64,000 nt of DNA from Micavibrio aeruginosavorus (GTDB lineage Bacteria > Pseudomonadota > Alphaproteobacteria > Micavibrionales > Micavibrionaceae): contig CP066681.1 in the NCBI GenBank assembly GCA_016432265.1, forward strand, positions 2,320,342 to 2,384,341, given 5' to 3'. The translations under genes were made by a program, and so were the position numbers. This document shows positions 52,486 to 61,683 of the stretch, in pieces. Within the stretch, counting starts at the first letter, position 1. Each line of letters begins with the position of its first letter. The notes beneath the pieces were generated by a model that saw only the letters and a list, made by a program, of their open reading frames with translations, ran no database searches and was not told where the DNA came from.

Positions 52486-53363
52486 GCGAAACCCTGCTGC
52501 AGATAGACCTTCCGGCCTTGCTGATCGCGACGATGGCGGCCATCATATGCAGCCTGTGCGGAGCCTTTTTGCTTTTAAGACGGCAGGCCCTGATGAGCGA
52601 TGCCTTAAGCCACGTCGTGCTGCCGGGGATCGTCGTCGGCTATCTGGCATCGGGAACGCTCGCGGCGCTGCCGATGTTGCTCGGGGCGCTCGGGGCATGC
52701 CTGCTGGCTGTCGCCTTGATGGCCGTCATCCGGCAGGTGCGCATCATCGAGCCCGGCGCCATCATGGGGATCGTCTTTACCGCGCTGTTCGCGTTCGGCG
52801 TGCTGCTGCTCGAGCAAAAGATCGGCGGGCGCGTGCACCTCGACGCCCATCATGCCCTCTATGGCGCGCTGGAACTTACCTACTGGCCCGGCATCTTCAC
52901 AAAAGGAGCGTGGCAAAGCATGCCCGCGGACATGCCCCTGCTGTTCGGGGTCATGATCGCTGTCGTCGCCCTCGTCGCGCTCTTCTATAAGGAGCTCAAA
53001 CTCTCCACCTTCGATCCCCTGCTGGCGCAGGGTCAGGGCCTGCGACCGTCATGGATCGGCGGCGGCTTGCTGGCTCTGAGCGCCATTGGCTGCGTCGCGG
53101 CCTTTCAGGCCGTGGGTTCGATCCTCGTGATTGCGCTGTTCATTTGTCCGGCAGCCTGTGCGCGTTTGCTGACATCGTCGCTCTCCGGCTATCTCTTCTG
53201 CAGCGCCGCTTCCGCTATCGCCATGGCGGTCATCGGCTATGGCCTGGCCGCTACCGCGCCGCTCTGGCTGGGCGTTCCCGCCGCGCTCAGCGCCGCCGGG
53301 ATGATCGCCGTCACAGGCGGGCTGATGGTTGTGATGGCCACCTTCTGCGCCCGCACGAAATAA
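52482..53363 (+). CDS. Metal ABC transporter permease 2
   Basis: 293 residues; starts MSETLLQIDLPALLIATMAA, with LLLRRQALMSDALSHVVLPG in the same place as in permease 1. Two different permease genes behind one ATPase match the Sit/Yfe/Tro/Mnt arrangement, where a heterodimer forms the channel. ATG 52482 overlaps the stop of permease 1. Confidence 0.93.
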   Translation: MSETLLQIDLPALLIATMAAIICSLCGAFLLLRRQALMSDALSHVVLPGIVVGYLASGTLAALPMLLGALGACLLAVALMAVIRQVRIIEPGAIMGIVFTALFAFGVLLLEQKIGGRVHLDAHHALYGALELTYWPGIFTKGAWQSMPADMPLLFGVMIAVVALVALFYKELKLSTFDPLLAQGQGLRPSWIGGGLLALSAIGCVAAFQAVGSILVIALFICPAACARLLTSSLSGYLFCSAASAIAMAVIGYGLAATAPLWLGVPAALSAAGMIAVTGGLMVVMATFCARTK

Positions 53364-53516
53364 CATTCTCGTTATTACGGAAATAAAAACGGTTTTTAGC
53401 CCCTTCTTATCCCCCGCCGGAAATCTTTTCCGAAAGTTCTGTTTGCATAAACCGTATTTTTCGCTAAGGTCATCCCATAATAAAGAAATAAAGAATTTCA
53501 CAGGGAGATACTTCGA

Positions 53517-54647
53517 GTGACTCAGGATCCATCCGTTCGGGCTATTGCCGGACAACCGCTCAGCAAAGACGACGCACGCAAACTGGCCGAAAGGATCGAG
53601 TGGGCCTCGGATCGTCTGCGCCGCGTCAAGGAAGAAGTCAGCAAGGACGTCTGGGATCAGGATTATATCGTATCCATGGCCCTGACAACGATGGTCGCGG
53701 GCGGGCATATCCTCTCCGAGGGTTTGCCGGGTCTGGCCAAAACCCTGATGATCAAAAGCATCGCACAGGCAACCGGGCTTGACTTCAAGCGCATCCAGTT
53801 CACCCCCGATCTGATGCCGGCCGACCTCACCGGGATCGAGATGCGCGATAACGCCTCCGGCGAATTCAAATTCGTTCAGGGGCCGCTGTTCGGGCAACTG
53901 ATTCTGGCCGATGAGATCAACCGCGCCGGCCCGAAAACGCAATCCGCCATGCTTGAAGCCATGGAAGAAAAGCAAATCACCGCCGCCGGCAAAACCCATG
54001 TGCTGCGTCGCCCGTTCCTGGTGATGGCGACGCAAAACCCGATCGATCAGGGCGGCACATCGCCCCTGCCCGAAGCGCAGGCCGACCGTTTCCTGACCAA
54101 GCTCAGCGTCGATTATCCCGGCGTCGAGGCGGAAAAGAAAATCATGACCGCGGCCACGTCGACCGGCGCTGACATCGAGGAAATGTTCAGCCTGAAGGAA
54201 AAATTCGAACAAACCGGCGAAGCGCAATACGACTTCACCAACAGCGTCGACAAGGATCGCGCCTGCAAAGCGCAGCAGGTTCTCAGCGCCATGGATCTGA
54301 TGATCATTCAGACGATTGCGCGAAAACTGCCGCTTTCCGAAAAAGTCGTCGGCCGCGCCGTCGCGCTGGTGCGTAGCGCCCGCCCGCAAGGCAGCAGCGA
54401 CAAGATGGTCACCGAAAATGTCAGTTGGGGCCCGGGCCCGCGCGCCCTGATCGCGTTTGGCCTCGTCGCCAAGGCCAAGGCGCTGATGGACGGCCACAGC
54501 CTCAAGAACGGCGTTCTATCGCCGGACGAGTCGGTTATTCTTGATATCGCCAAGCCGGTGCTCGAACACCGCATGGGCATCCGCGGCTATAACGAGGACG
54601 CCAGTTTTGACCAGGTTTTGAAACACCTGACCCATAAACTCGGGTAG
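53517..54647 (+). CDS. MoxR family AAA ATPase
   Basis: 376 residues. Walker A GLPGLAKT (69-76), Walker B LILADEINRAGPKTQ, and the family block ATQNPIDQGGTSPLPEAQADRF. MoxR ATPases act as chaperones for VWA-type partners. GTG start with GGGAGA 8-10 bases upstream. It opens the envelope cluster with DUF58, BatA-like and DUF4175 genes; here a small Cys-rich gene and the DUF4159 gene separate it from DUF58. Confidence 0.95.
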   Translation: MTQDPSVRAIAGQPLSKDDARKLAERIEWASDRLRRVKEEVSKDVWDQDYIVSMALTTMVAGGHILSEGLPGLAKTLMIKSIAQATGLDFKRIQFTPDLMPADLTGIEMRDNASGEFKFVQGPLFGQLILADEINRAGPKTQSAMLEAMEEKQITAAGKTHVLRRPFLVMATQNPIDQGGTSPLPEAQADRFLTKLSVDYPGVEAEKKIMTAATSTGADIEEMFSLKEKFEQTGEAQYDFTNSVDKDRACKAQQVLSAMDLMIIQTIARKLPLSEKVVGRAVALVRSARPQGSSDKMVTENVSWGPGPRALIAFGLVAKAKALMDGHSLKNGVLSPDESVILDIAKPVLEHRMGIRGYNEDASFDQVLKHLTHKLG

Positions 54648-54748
54648 GCTGTCTGCGAAGCGGGTAAAAAGAGTCTTGACGCCGCCCGCCAGAGTGCTAA
54701 ACCCGAAGATGATAAGAATTATATAAAGTCGCTAACAGGGAGAGTAAA

Positions 54749-55237
54749 ATGTCACAAAACGTGCGGGCTGAATCCAGCTCATGGTCGCCATTGAAAAAAA
54801 CACTGGCCACGGTAGCCGGGGCTTTCGCCCTTGCCGGCGCCTTTAACGCGCAGGCCGATGTACCGCCGGAAGGTTCGCCGCAGGATAAGCTGCTGAAGCC
54901 TTATGAGGAATTTATCGTTCACATGAAGAACAAGAACGGCGGTTCCTGCTGCAACAAGCAAGATGGCCGTGGCGATCTGGAGGAACGCACAACCAAAGCC
55001 GGCAAGATCGAGGTCAAAATCACGCACGACCTAGCCGGCAAGCCATTGCCCGGCGGCGGAAAATGGGTCGAAGTGCCTGAACACACCATACTGACCACCA
55101 AGCTGGCCGAGGAAGTCTGCAAGCCCCGCCGCGAGGCCGACCCCAACAGCACTTGCAAAATGCCGCCTTTCAATGTGATCTGGTACAATGATAGCGGCTA
55201 TATTTACTGCTATTTCCCGCGCCCGCAAATCATGTAA
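54749..55237 (+). CDS. Secreted Cys-rich protein, unknown
   Basis: 162 residues with an N-terminal signal (about 15-36, ending NAQA). The mature part has GGSCCNKQDGRG, GKWVEVPEHTIL, CKPRREADPNSTCKMPP and YIYCYFPRP. The C-C start, W-EVP and final Cys-Phe-Pro resemble a group of short periplasmic alphaproteobacterial proteins of unknown function; the assignment is by eye. CAGGGAGAG lies about 8 bases upstream of ATG. A terminator follows. Confidence 0.7.
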   Translation: MSQNVRAESSSWSPLKKTLATVAGAFALAGAFNAQADVPPEGSPQDKLLKPYEEFIVHMKNKNGGSCCNKQDGRGDLEERTTKAGKIEVKITHDLAGKPLPGGGKWVEVPEHTILTTKLAEEVCKPRREADPNSTCKMPPFNVIWYNDSGYIYCYFPRPQIM

Positions 55238-55262
55238 GGCCGGGCAAACCCCTCAAAGCTCG

Positions 55263-55289
55263 AAAGCCCCGTCTGGAACGGGGCTTTTT
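55263..55289 (+). terminator. Intrinsic terminator
   Basis: AGCCCCGT / ACGGGGCT, 5-base loop, followed by TTTTT, 26 bases past the 54749-55237 stop. It closes the moxR unit before the oppositely oriented DUF4159 gene. Confidence 0.9.
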
Positions 55290-55339
55290 CATGGGCGCTT
55301 CAGCCGGTGCGGGCTTTATGGCCCCATCGGCGGCACACC

Positions 55340-56122
55340 TTAGCGTTTCAGCCGTTCCAGCACCTGATGGATCGGATCGGCCTTGAAATTGCCGGTATAG
55401 GCGTAAACCACAATGTTGATCCCCGCGCGCAGCGCCATCTCGCGCTCGCGCGAATTTTGCAGCACGGTCTTTCCAGCCCACGCATCGGCCCAGTTATTGT
55501 CGCCGATAATCACAGAGGAGACTGCCTCCGTCCCCTTGACCACCGCGTTCTCAACCCACGGCACACCGTGGCTGCTCGTGCCGGGCAAGCCTGAAAGCAA
55601 GTAAAACGTCTTGGTTAATGTATGATCCTTAGCCATCGCTGCCAACGGCCTGATGTTCACATCCGCAAGCAAACGCTGCAAGGCGCGCTGGTTGCGCATC
55701 ACCCCGCCCGCATCTTTCAGGTCGAACAGGATGACGCCGCCATTGTCGATATAATTCTGCACGCGCTTCTGCGCAGCTTCGGAAAGAGGCCGGGCATCCG
55801 GCGTCACCGGCCAATAGATAAACTGATAAAAAGAAAGATCGTCGCGATCCACATCCAGCGCCACCACACCCTGCGGCTTGATGGCTGTGCGCTTGGACAA
55901 CTCTGCCGCCAGCGCTTCCATGCCCCGCTGCGTGTCGCTGTTGACCGGGCCCGAAGAGGTTCGCACGTAACCAAGGTGAATTCTGGTCGCCCGCTGCTGG
56001 GTTTGCACGTTTGGTGCCGGAGCCGTCTCGGGCGCGTTCGCCTGCGCCTGGGCGAAAAGCGGGGAAAGCGCGATAAACGCAGGCAGGAGCATCGTCCTGA
56101 AAGCTGAAAGCCGGGTGGTCAC
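55340..56122 (-). CDS. Stand-alone secreted DUF4159 protein
   Basis: About 260 residues: signal peptide (about 1-28, ending AQAQA), then DUF4159 (about 45-260) with IHLGYVRTSSGPVNSDTQRG, DLSFYQFIYWPVTPDA, NYIDNGGVILFDLKDAG and the final NIVVYAYTGNFKADPIHQVL. This domain usually forms the C-terminal end of a large BatA-like membrane protein in alphaproteobacteria. Here it is on its own gene, reversed relative to its neighbours. The GTG at 56122 (AGGGA 7-8 bases upstream) is preferred over TTG 56128. Confidence 0.88.
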   Translation of the reverse strand: MTTRLSAFRTMLLPAFIALSPLFAQAQANAPETAPAPNVQTQQRATRIHLGYVRTSSGPVNSDTQRGMEALAAELSKRTAIKPQGVVALDVDRDDLSFYQFIYWPVTPDARPLSEAAQKRVQNYIDNGGVILFDLKDAGGVMRNQRALQRLLADVNIRPLAAMAKDHTLTKTFYLLSGLPGTSSHGVPWVENAVVKGTEAVSSVIIGDNNWADAWAGKTVLQNSREREMALRAGINIVVYAYTGNFKADPIHQVLERLKR

Positions 56123-56335
56123 AGTCAAATCCCTGTATCTTATTTTTAGGTTATAGTTCGTTTATATTGCATAATGCCCATCAGGACAAATGTTAAAACG
56201 TCCGGATAGACCCAAGAGGGGGTTTTATACCCCGCAATATTATTGCGTTCCGGGAAAGAGGTTGACAGAGCGCGTCCGGGTTGTTAGCCATAACGTAAAT
56301 CAAATCATAATAATTAATGACAGACAGGGTCAGGT

Positions 56336-58645
56336 ATGTCTTCGCGTCGTTCACTTGCCTCGCATTTTGCGGCCGCCGCGCTTGCTTTTGGTGTCGCGCA
56401 AGGCGCTTTGGCGCAAACTGCGCCCACGGCGCCGGCTGCCTCCGCGCCGACAGCCGCGACCCCGGCGCAGGCCATCGTCACGCAACGCTCTTTTTCTTCA
56501 TTCGATCCGCACCTTCCCCCCGGAGCCATCGGCGGATTGGGCGCACTCTATCTTGCCTTCTGCCTTTATGCCTGGCGGCGCGGGCCGAAGGGCGCTCTGC
56601 CGCGCGCGTTCGCAGGCGCCGTTTTGCTCTATGGGCTGGCCAATCACCAGAAGATCACAGAGGAGCGTGAAGCGCTTCCCACCGAAGTGCTGGTCTTAAG
56701 CGATGAGAGCCCCAGCCAGTCATTGGGTGATCGCGCACGCACAACGCAAGCCGCGCGCGAGTCGCTTATCGCAGGACTGAAAAATATCCCCGGCGTCAAT
56801 ATCCGCAGCGTTCGCGCCGGCGGCGAGAAAGACGGCATCGCCCCTGACGGCACGCGCATTCTTTCGGCGATCGACGACCATTTAAGCGATGTGCCGCGCA
56901 GCCGCGTCGGCGGCGTCTTCATCCTCTCCGACGGGCAGGTTCACGATTCAACCGTCAGCACGTTCAACGCGGGCGAAGGCGTTCCCGTGCACGCGCTGAT
57001 TTCCGGCCGCAGCGGCGAGCATGACCGCCGTGTCGTGATCGAAGAGATTTCACGTTTCGGCATCGTCAATAAAAAACAGGATATCAAGTTCCGCGTCGTC
57101 GATGACGGCGCTATGCCCCGGCAGGGCGCGCCGGTCAGCGTGACCATCCACCACGACGGCAAGCTCGTCGAAACCCGTCAGGTCAAACCCGGGGAAAGCG
57201 TCAGCGCCAGCCTGAACATCCCCCATGCCGGGCCCAACGTCATCGAAATTAAAACCGCAGATGTCGAGGGCGAGGTCACATCCGTGAACAATCGCGCCGC
57301 AGCCTCCGTCGAAGGCATACATGAAAAGCTGAGCGTGCTGATCATTTCCGGCTCCCCGACGCAGAATACACGCATGTGGCGCGGCCTGCTGAAATCGGAT
57401 CCGGACGTAGATCCGGTTCACTTCATGGTACAGCGCTTCCCCGAGCAACTTGACGACATTCCGCGCGAGGAATTCTCGCTGGTGCCTTTTCCGATGAACG
57501 AAGTGTTCGCCGAGAATCTGAAAAAATTCAACCTCGTCATCTTCGATGGCTATGAAAACCGCCATCTGCTGCCCAGCGTCTATATTGAGAACATCGCCCG
57601 CTACGTCAAGGAAGGCGGCGCCCTGCTGGTGATGTCAGGCCCGGAATACGCGGGCCCGCACAGCCTCTACAATACCGCCCTCGGCCCTATCCTGCCCGCG
57701 ATGCCAAACGGTCAGGTCACGGAAAAGGCGTATACCCCCCGCATCAGCGAACGCGGCCATCGCCACCCAGCGATGCGCGGACTCGAAGGCGCCAACCGCC
57801 CGGGCGACGCCAAAAGCGCCCCCGCGTGGGGATCGTGGCACCGCGCCATCGACGTCACCGGCCCGCAAGGCGAAATTGTCATGGAAGGGCCGGATAAAAA
57901 ACCCCTGCTGATCCTAAGCCGCCATGAGCAAGGCCGCGTGGCGATGCTGCAATCAGACAGCCTGTGGCGGTGGCAGCGCGACTTTGAAAAGCCAGGGCCT
58001 TACGCCAGCATGCTTCTGCAAACCGCGCATTGGCTGATGAAGAATCCGGCGCTGGATGAAGAAGCGTTGCGGCTGGCGCATGAACAGAAGAATCTCGTCG
58101 TCAGCCAGCAGACTATGGCCGATAAAAGCACGCCCGTCACAGTGACCACGCCTTCAGGAAAGACCATGAACGTGACCCCCGAAGCCGGCGAGCCGGGAAT
58201 CTGGCGCGCCAAAGTGCCGGCGAATGAAATGGGCCTGTACAGGGCCGAGCAGGGTGGTAAGAACGCGCGGATCGCCTATATCAATGTCGGCCCTGCGAAC
58301 CCGCGTGAATTTATCGGCACCGTCTCGACCACCGATATACTGAAACCGCTCGCCGACCGCAGCGGCGGCGTGGCCGCGCGCATGACAGATACAACCGGCG
58401 CTTTGGCCCTGCCGCGCCTGCAACCCGTCGCCGCTGGCGAAAAACCCGCCGCCGGAAGAGATTCCCTGACTGTGCGCATGACAAACGAAAGCGTGCTGCG
58501 CGGAATCGATAAAAAGCCGTTCGTGCCAAACTGGGCGCTGATGCTGGCTTTCTTCACAGCGATGGCCGCCGCCTATTGGCGGCAGTCGGAAAAACCGTTC
58601 TTTGGCCGCAAGGATAAAGCCGCCACGCCAGGAGGGCCAGCCTGA
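56336..58645 (+). CDS. Large envelope protein with VWA-like and amidotransferase-like parts
   Basis: 769 residues. Signal peptide and an N-terminal span (about 65-80), a VWA-like region (about 115-245, TEVLVLSDESPSQSL and GGVFILSDGQVHD), Ig-like strands (245-330), a class-I-amidotransferase-like fold (330-560, NLVIFDGYENRHLLPSVYIE and GGALLVMSGPEYAGP) and a C-terminal span (about 742-760). No catalytic Cys-His-Glu was seen, so probably a structural use of the fold. Starts after a 213-base divergent gap from DUF4159. Its stop shares one base with the next ATG. Confidence 0.8.
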   Translation: MSSRRSLASHFAAAALAFGVAQGALAQTAPTAPAASAPTAATPAQAIVTQRSFSSFDPHLPPGAIGGLGALYLAFCLYAWRRGPKGALPRAFAGAVLLYGLANHQKITEEREALPTEVLVLSDESPSQSLGDRARTTQAARESLIAGLKNIPGVNIRSVRAGGEKDGIAPDGTRILSAIDDHLSDVPRSRVGGVFILSDGQVHDSTVSTFNAGEGVPVHALISGRSGEHDRRVVIEEISRFGIVNKKQDIKFRVVDDGAMPRQGAPVSVTIHHDGKLVETRQVKPGESVSASLNIPHAGPNVIEIKTADVEGEVTSVNNRAAASVEGIHEKLSVLIISGSPTQNTRMWRGLLKSDPDVDPVHFMVQRFPEQLDDIPREEFSLVPFPMNEVFAENLKKFNLVIFDGYENRHLLPSVYIENIARYVKEGGALLVMSGPEYAGPHSLYNTALGPILPAMPNGQVTEKAYTPRISERGHRHPAMRGLEGANRPGDAKSAPAWGSWHRAIDVTGPQGEIVMEGPDKKPLLILSRHEQGRVAMLQSDSLWRWQRDFEKPGPYASMLLQTAHWLMKNPALDEEALRLAHEQKNLVVSQQTMADKSTPVTVTTPSGKTMNVTPEAGEPGIWRAKVPANEMGLYRAEQGGKNARIAYINVGPANPREFIGTVSTTDILKPLADRSGGVAARMTDTTGALALPRLQPVAAGEKPAAGRDSLTVRMTNESVLRGIDKKPFVPNWALMLAFFTAMAAAYWRQSEKPFFGRKDKAATPGGPA

Positions 58646-60738
58646 TGGATCACATCCCCTCGCAGCCCCCCGTAAAAAGCAGCCGCGGCCCCTTCACACT
58701 CGCGGCTGGCACCGCCGCTGCAGCAGCCGCGACGAACGCGCAAGCCTACGCGTTAGGGCCGGTCGCCGGAACGTTTGCCCCATGGATGCTGCTGGCGGTG
58801 CCCGCGGTCGTCGGCCTTTGGTGGCTGATGAAAAGCATTCCGCTCAAACCCATCCGTCAGGCTTTTCCCGGCATCAGCCTGCTCTTCAAGCTGGAATCCG
58901 AGGAGAAAACGCCCAAACGCATTCCATGGTGGCAATACATCCCGATCACGCTGGCGTCTGCCGCGCTGGTGGGAGCGTTGACCAGACCCGAACTGAATCC
59001 GCAAGCTCCTCTGCCAGGCTCCGGCCCGGTAATGCTGGTGGTCGATAACGGCTGGGCGGCGGCCCGCCAATGGCAAGCCCGCCACGACCAGATGCAGCAA
59101 CTCATCAACCGCGCCGAGCGCGAAGGCCGCCCGGTCATGATTCTGCCGACCGCCGCTCCCGACGACGGCAGCCCGGTCAAAGTGCAGGGCCCGCTGAGCC
59201 CAGCCGAAGCGCGGCAGATCGCCCTGCAGATGAAGCCTCTGCCGTGGCCGGCTGACCGAGAAGGGGCGCTTGAAAGCCTGACCGCCCTGCAAGCCGACAA
59301 GCCGAGCGCCATTGTCTGGCTGAGCAACGGCCTCAACGACAAGGCCGCGCGCCCGCTTTCCGAAAAACTCGCATCAATGGGACAGGTCACCATTCTTGAA
59401 GACGCGCCTGCCGACTCCGCGCGCCTGCTGCTTCCGCCTGAAACCGGCACCGGGAAAATGACGGTGACGGTGAAACGCAGCCATACCGGCACGCAAGACG
59501 ACGTGCAGATCGTCGCCGTCGATGAAAGCGGCAAACCGATCGATCAGGCCACCGCCACTTTCAAGCCGGGAGCCAGCGAAACGCAGGCTTCCTTCAACCT
59601 GCCGCCTGAAATCAGCAACGAACTGGCCCGCCTGTCTATCGCCGGAGAGCCAAGCGCTGCCGCAACGGTGCTGCTTGATGAACGCTGGCGCCGCCGCCCA
59701 GTCGGGGTAATCGCCAACGCGCAGAACAACGCCGCGCAACCGCTGTTGAACGAATCCGATTACATCGATCAGGCTCTCAATCCTTATGTCGACCTGCATC
59801 AGGGCCCGGTCGACGAGTTGCTGAAGCGGAAACTGGCCGTGCTGGTCATGACCGATGCGGCCGCCGTCGGCAAGGCGCAATCCCTGAAGATTGATCAATG
59901 GGTGCAGGAAGGCGGCACACTCCTGCGCTTCGCCGGGCAGCGCCTCGCCGCACAGGAAACGCTTGACCAGAGCCTGTTGCCGCTTAAACTGCGCCAAGGG
60001 GCAAGAACGCTGGGCGGAAACGTTTCCGGCGGCAAGGAAGGCAAGCTCGCGCCTTTTCCGTCAACATCCCCCTTCGCGGGCATCCCCCTGGCCAGCCATA
60101 TCACCATCAAGCAGGAAGTCCTGCCGCAACCTGGTGCCGACAACGATGAAAACACATGGGCGCGTCTGCAGGACGGCACGCCGCTGGTTACCGCCAGAAA
60201 GCACGGCAAAGGCCAGATCGTTCTCTTCCATACCACCGCCGATCCGGCATGGTCCAACCTGTCGTTGTCGGGCACGTTTGTCGATATGATGCGCGCCGTT
60301 GTCGCCAGTAGCCAAGGCGTGGCCGGCAAGCTTGAAAACACAGACATATCGCTGCCACCGCTTAAGACTCTGGATGGCTTCGGCCGTTTCGGCGCGCCGG
60401 GCGCGGGCGCGCGGCCCCTGACCGCTGAAGCCCTGGCCCAAAACCAGATCGGCCCGCAGCATCCGCCCGGGTACTACGGCAACGAAAGCCTGCGGCAGGC
60501 TCTCAATCTATCGGCGTCGATCACGACAATTCAACCTCTCGGCGCGATGCCTGATAGCGTCTTAAGGAAAACCTATGCCATCGGCCAGAAAGAGCGCGAT
60601 TTGACAGGGGCGCTACTTGGCGGCGCGCTCGGCTTCCTCCTGCTTGACCTGCTGATCGTGCTTTATCAGCGCCGCAGCCACAAGGGCCCGGATAAGACGC
60701 CTGCCCGCAAGGCTCCGAAACCGGAGGCAGGATCATGA
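58645..60738 (+). CDS. BatA-like membrane protein lacking its DUF4159 part
   Basis: 697 residues. N-terminal BatA module with spans near 38-60 and 92-110 and the linker PIRQAFPGISLLFKLESEEK; then VWA-like part with VMLVVDNGWAAARQWQARHD, Ig-like strands, and a region with VQEGGTLLRFAGQRLAAQE and GQIVLFHTTADPAWSNLSLS. A C-terminal span (about 650-672) is followed by a basic tail. In relatives the chain goes on into DUF4159; here it stops and that domain is encoded by the 55340-56122 gene. Overlaps the previous and next genes. Confidence 0.85.
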   Translation: MDHIPSQPPVKSSRGPFTLAAGTAAAAAATNAQAYALGPVAGTFAPWMLLAVPAVVGLWWLMKSIPLKPIRQAFPGISLLFKLESEEKTPKRIPWWQYIPITLASAALVGALTRPELNPQAPLPGSGPVMLVVDNGWAAARQWQARHDQMQQLINRAEREGRPVMILPTAAPDDGSPVKVQGPLSPAEARQIALQMKPLPWPADREGALESLTALQADKPSAIVWLSNGLNDKAARPLSEKLASMGQVTILEDAPADSARLLLPPETGTGKMTVTVKRSHTGTQDDVQIVAVDESGKPIDQATATFKPGASETQASFNLPPEISNELARLSIAGEPSAAATVLLDERWRRRPVGVIANAQNNAAQPLLNESDYIDQALNPYVDLHQGPVDELLKRKLAVLVMTDAAAVGKAQSLKIDQWVQEGGTLLRFAGQRLAAQETLDQSLLPLKLRQGARTLGGNVSGGKEGKLAPFPSTSPFAGIPLASHITIKQEVLPQPGADNDENTWARLQDGTPLVTARKHGKGQIVLFHTTADPAWSNLSLSGTFVDMMRAVVASSQGVAGKLENTDISLPPLKTLDGFGRFGAPGAGARPLTAEALAQNQIGPQHPPGYYGNESLRQALNLSASITTIQPLGAMPDSVLRKTYAIGQKERDLTGALLGGALGFLLLDLLIVLYQRRSHKGPDKTPARKAPKPEAGS

Positions 60739-61664
60739 GCGTTTTGAGACAAAAACTCACAGCCCTTTTCGGATTGCTCGGCAAAGCCGATGAAACCGCG
60801 CGCAAATTGCCGCTGCATCAGCATCCGGACATCGAACGCATCAGCCGCGGACTGCCGCTGCACGGCCCGCGCCTGATGAAGCGCAAGGGCCCCGGCACCG
60901 AATTTTTTGAGGCGCGTGCTTACGCGCAAGGCGACGATCCGCGCCGCATCCACGCCCGCCTCTCCGCCCGCCGCGATGAACCCATCGTGATCGAGAAGGA
61001 AGCTGAAATACGCCAGCATTTCTATATGTGGCGCGACGACCGCCCCTCGATGGATTTCAAATCCGCCAAGGCCTCCTGTTCGCCGCGTCAGGCCGCCGAC
61101 ATCATGCTGCTGGCTCTTTCAAAGCATATCGCCCGCAATGACGAGCGCGTCGGCCTGCTCGAAGGAACGCGCCTGACGCAAGGAGGGCGCGCCGCCGAAT
61201 GGATGGCGACTCAAATGGCAGAACTTCCCGACAACCAAAGCGGCGCCCCCGCTATACGCGGCAATCTGGTGCATAACAGTTGCGCTGTGCTGTTCAGCGA
61301 CTTCATGATGCCCCTGGCACAGATTGAAAAAACGCTTGACCGTTTGCAGGCCAGCGGCGTCAGCGGCTGGCTGGTGATGGTGGCTGACCCGCAGCTGATT
61401 GAATTCGATTTTAAGGGTGATACGCTCTTCTATGGCCTCAATGGCGAAGGCGAAAAGAATTTCGAGAAGGCGGAAAGCCCGAATCTACGCCGAAACTATC
61501 AAAAAGAGCTCAAAAGCCATATTGAGGCCGTCGACCAGATGGCACGGCGCAAGGGTTTCGAGTTCATCCTGCAACGCACGGATGAAGAGCTCTTCAAAGG
61601 CCTGCGCGCCATTTATAACCTCGAACCCAAAATCCCGGCCACGATTATGAAACTGGGGCTATAA
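60735..61664 (+). CDS. DUF58 domain protein
   Basis: 309 residues, no span. The DUF58 signature is present as GPGTEFFEARAYAQGDDPRRIHARLSARRDEPIV. The VWA-like core follows (SMDFKS, LFSDFM), with incomplete metal-site residues. Usual partner of MoxR; overlaps the BatA-like gene by 4 bases. Confidence 0.92.
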   Translation: MSVLRQKLTALFGLLGKADETARKLPLHQHPDIERISRGLPLHGPRLMKRKGPGTEFFEARAYAQGDDPRRIHARLSARRDEPIVIEKEAEIRQHFYMWRDDRPSMDFKSAKASCSPRQAADIMLLALSKHIARNDERVGLLEGTRLTQGGRAAEWMATQMAELPDNQSGAPAIRGNLVHNSCAVLFSDFMMPLAQIEKTLDRLQASGVSGWLVMVADPQLIEFDFKGDTLFYGLNGEGEKNFEKAESPNLRRNYQKELKSHIEAVDQMARRKGFEFILQRTDEELFKGLRAIYNLEPKIPATIMKLGL

Positions 61665-61683
61665 GACGTCAGGATCGAACGAT

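Noticed and set aside
53049-54497. A 482-codon leftward open frame opposite moxR
   Set aside because: It is antisense to the clearly recognised moxR gene and the end of a permease, with repetitive composition typical of a shadow frame in GC-rich DNA.
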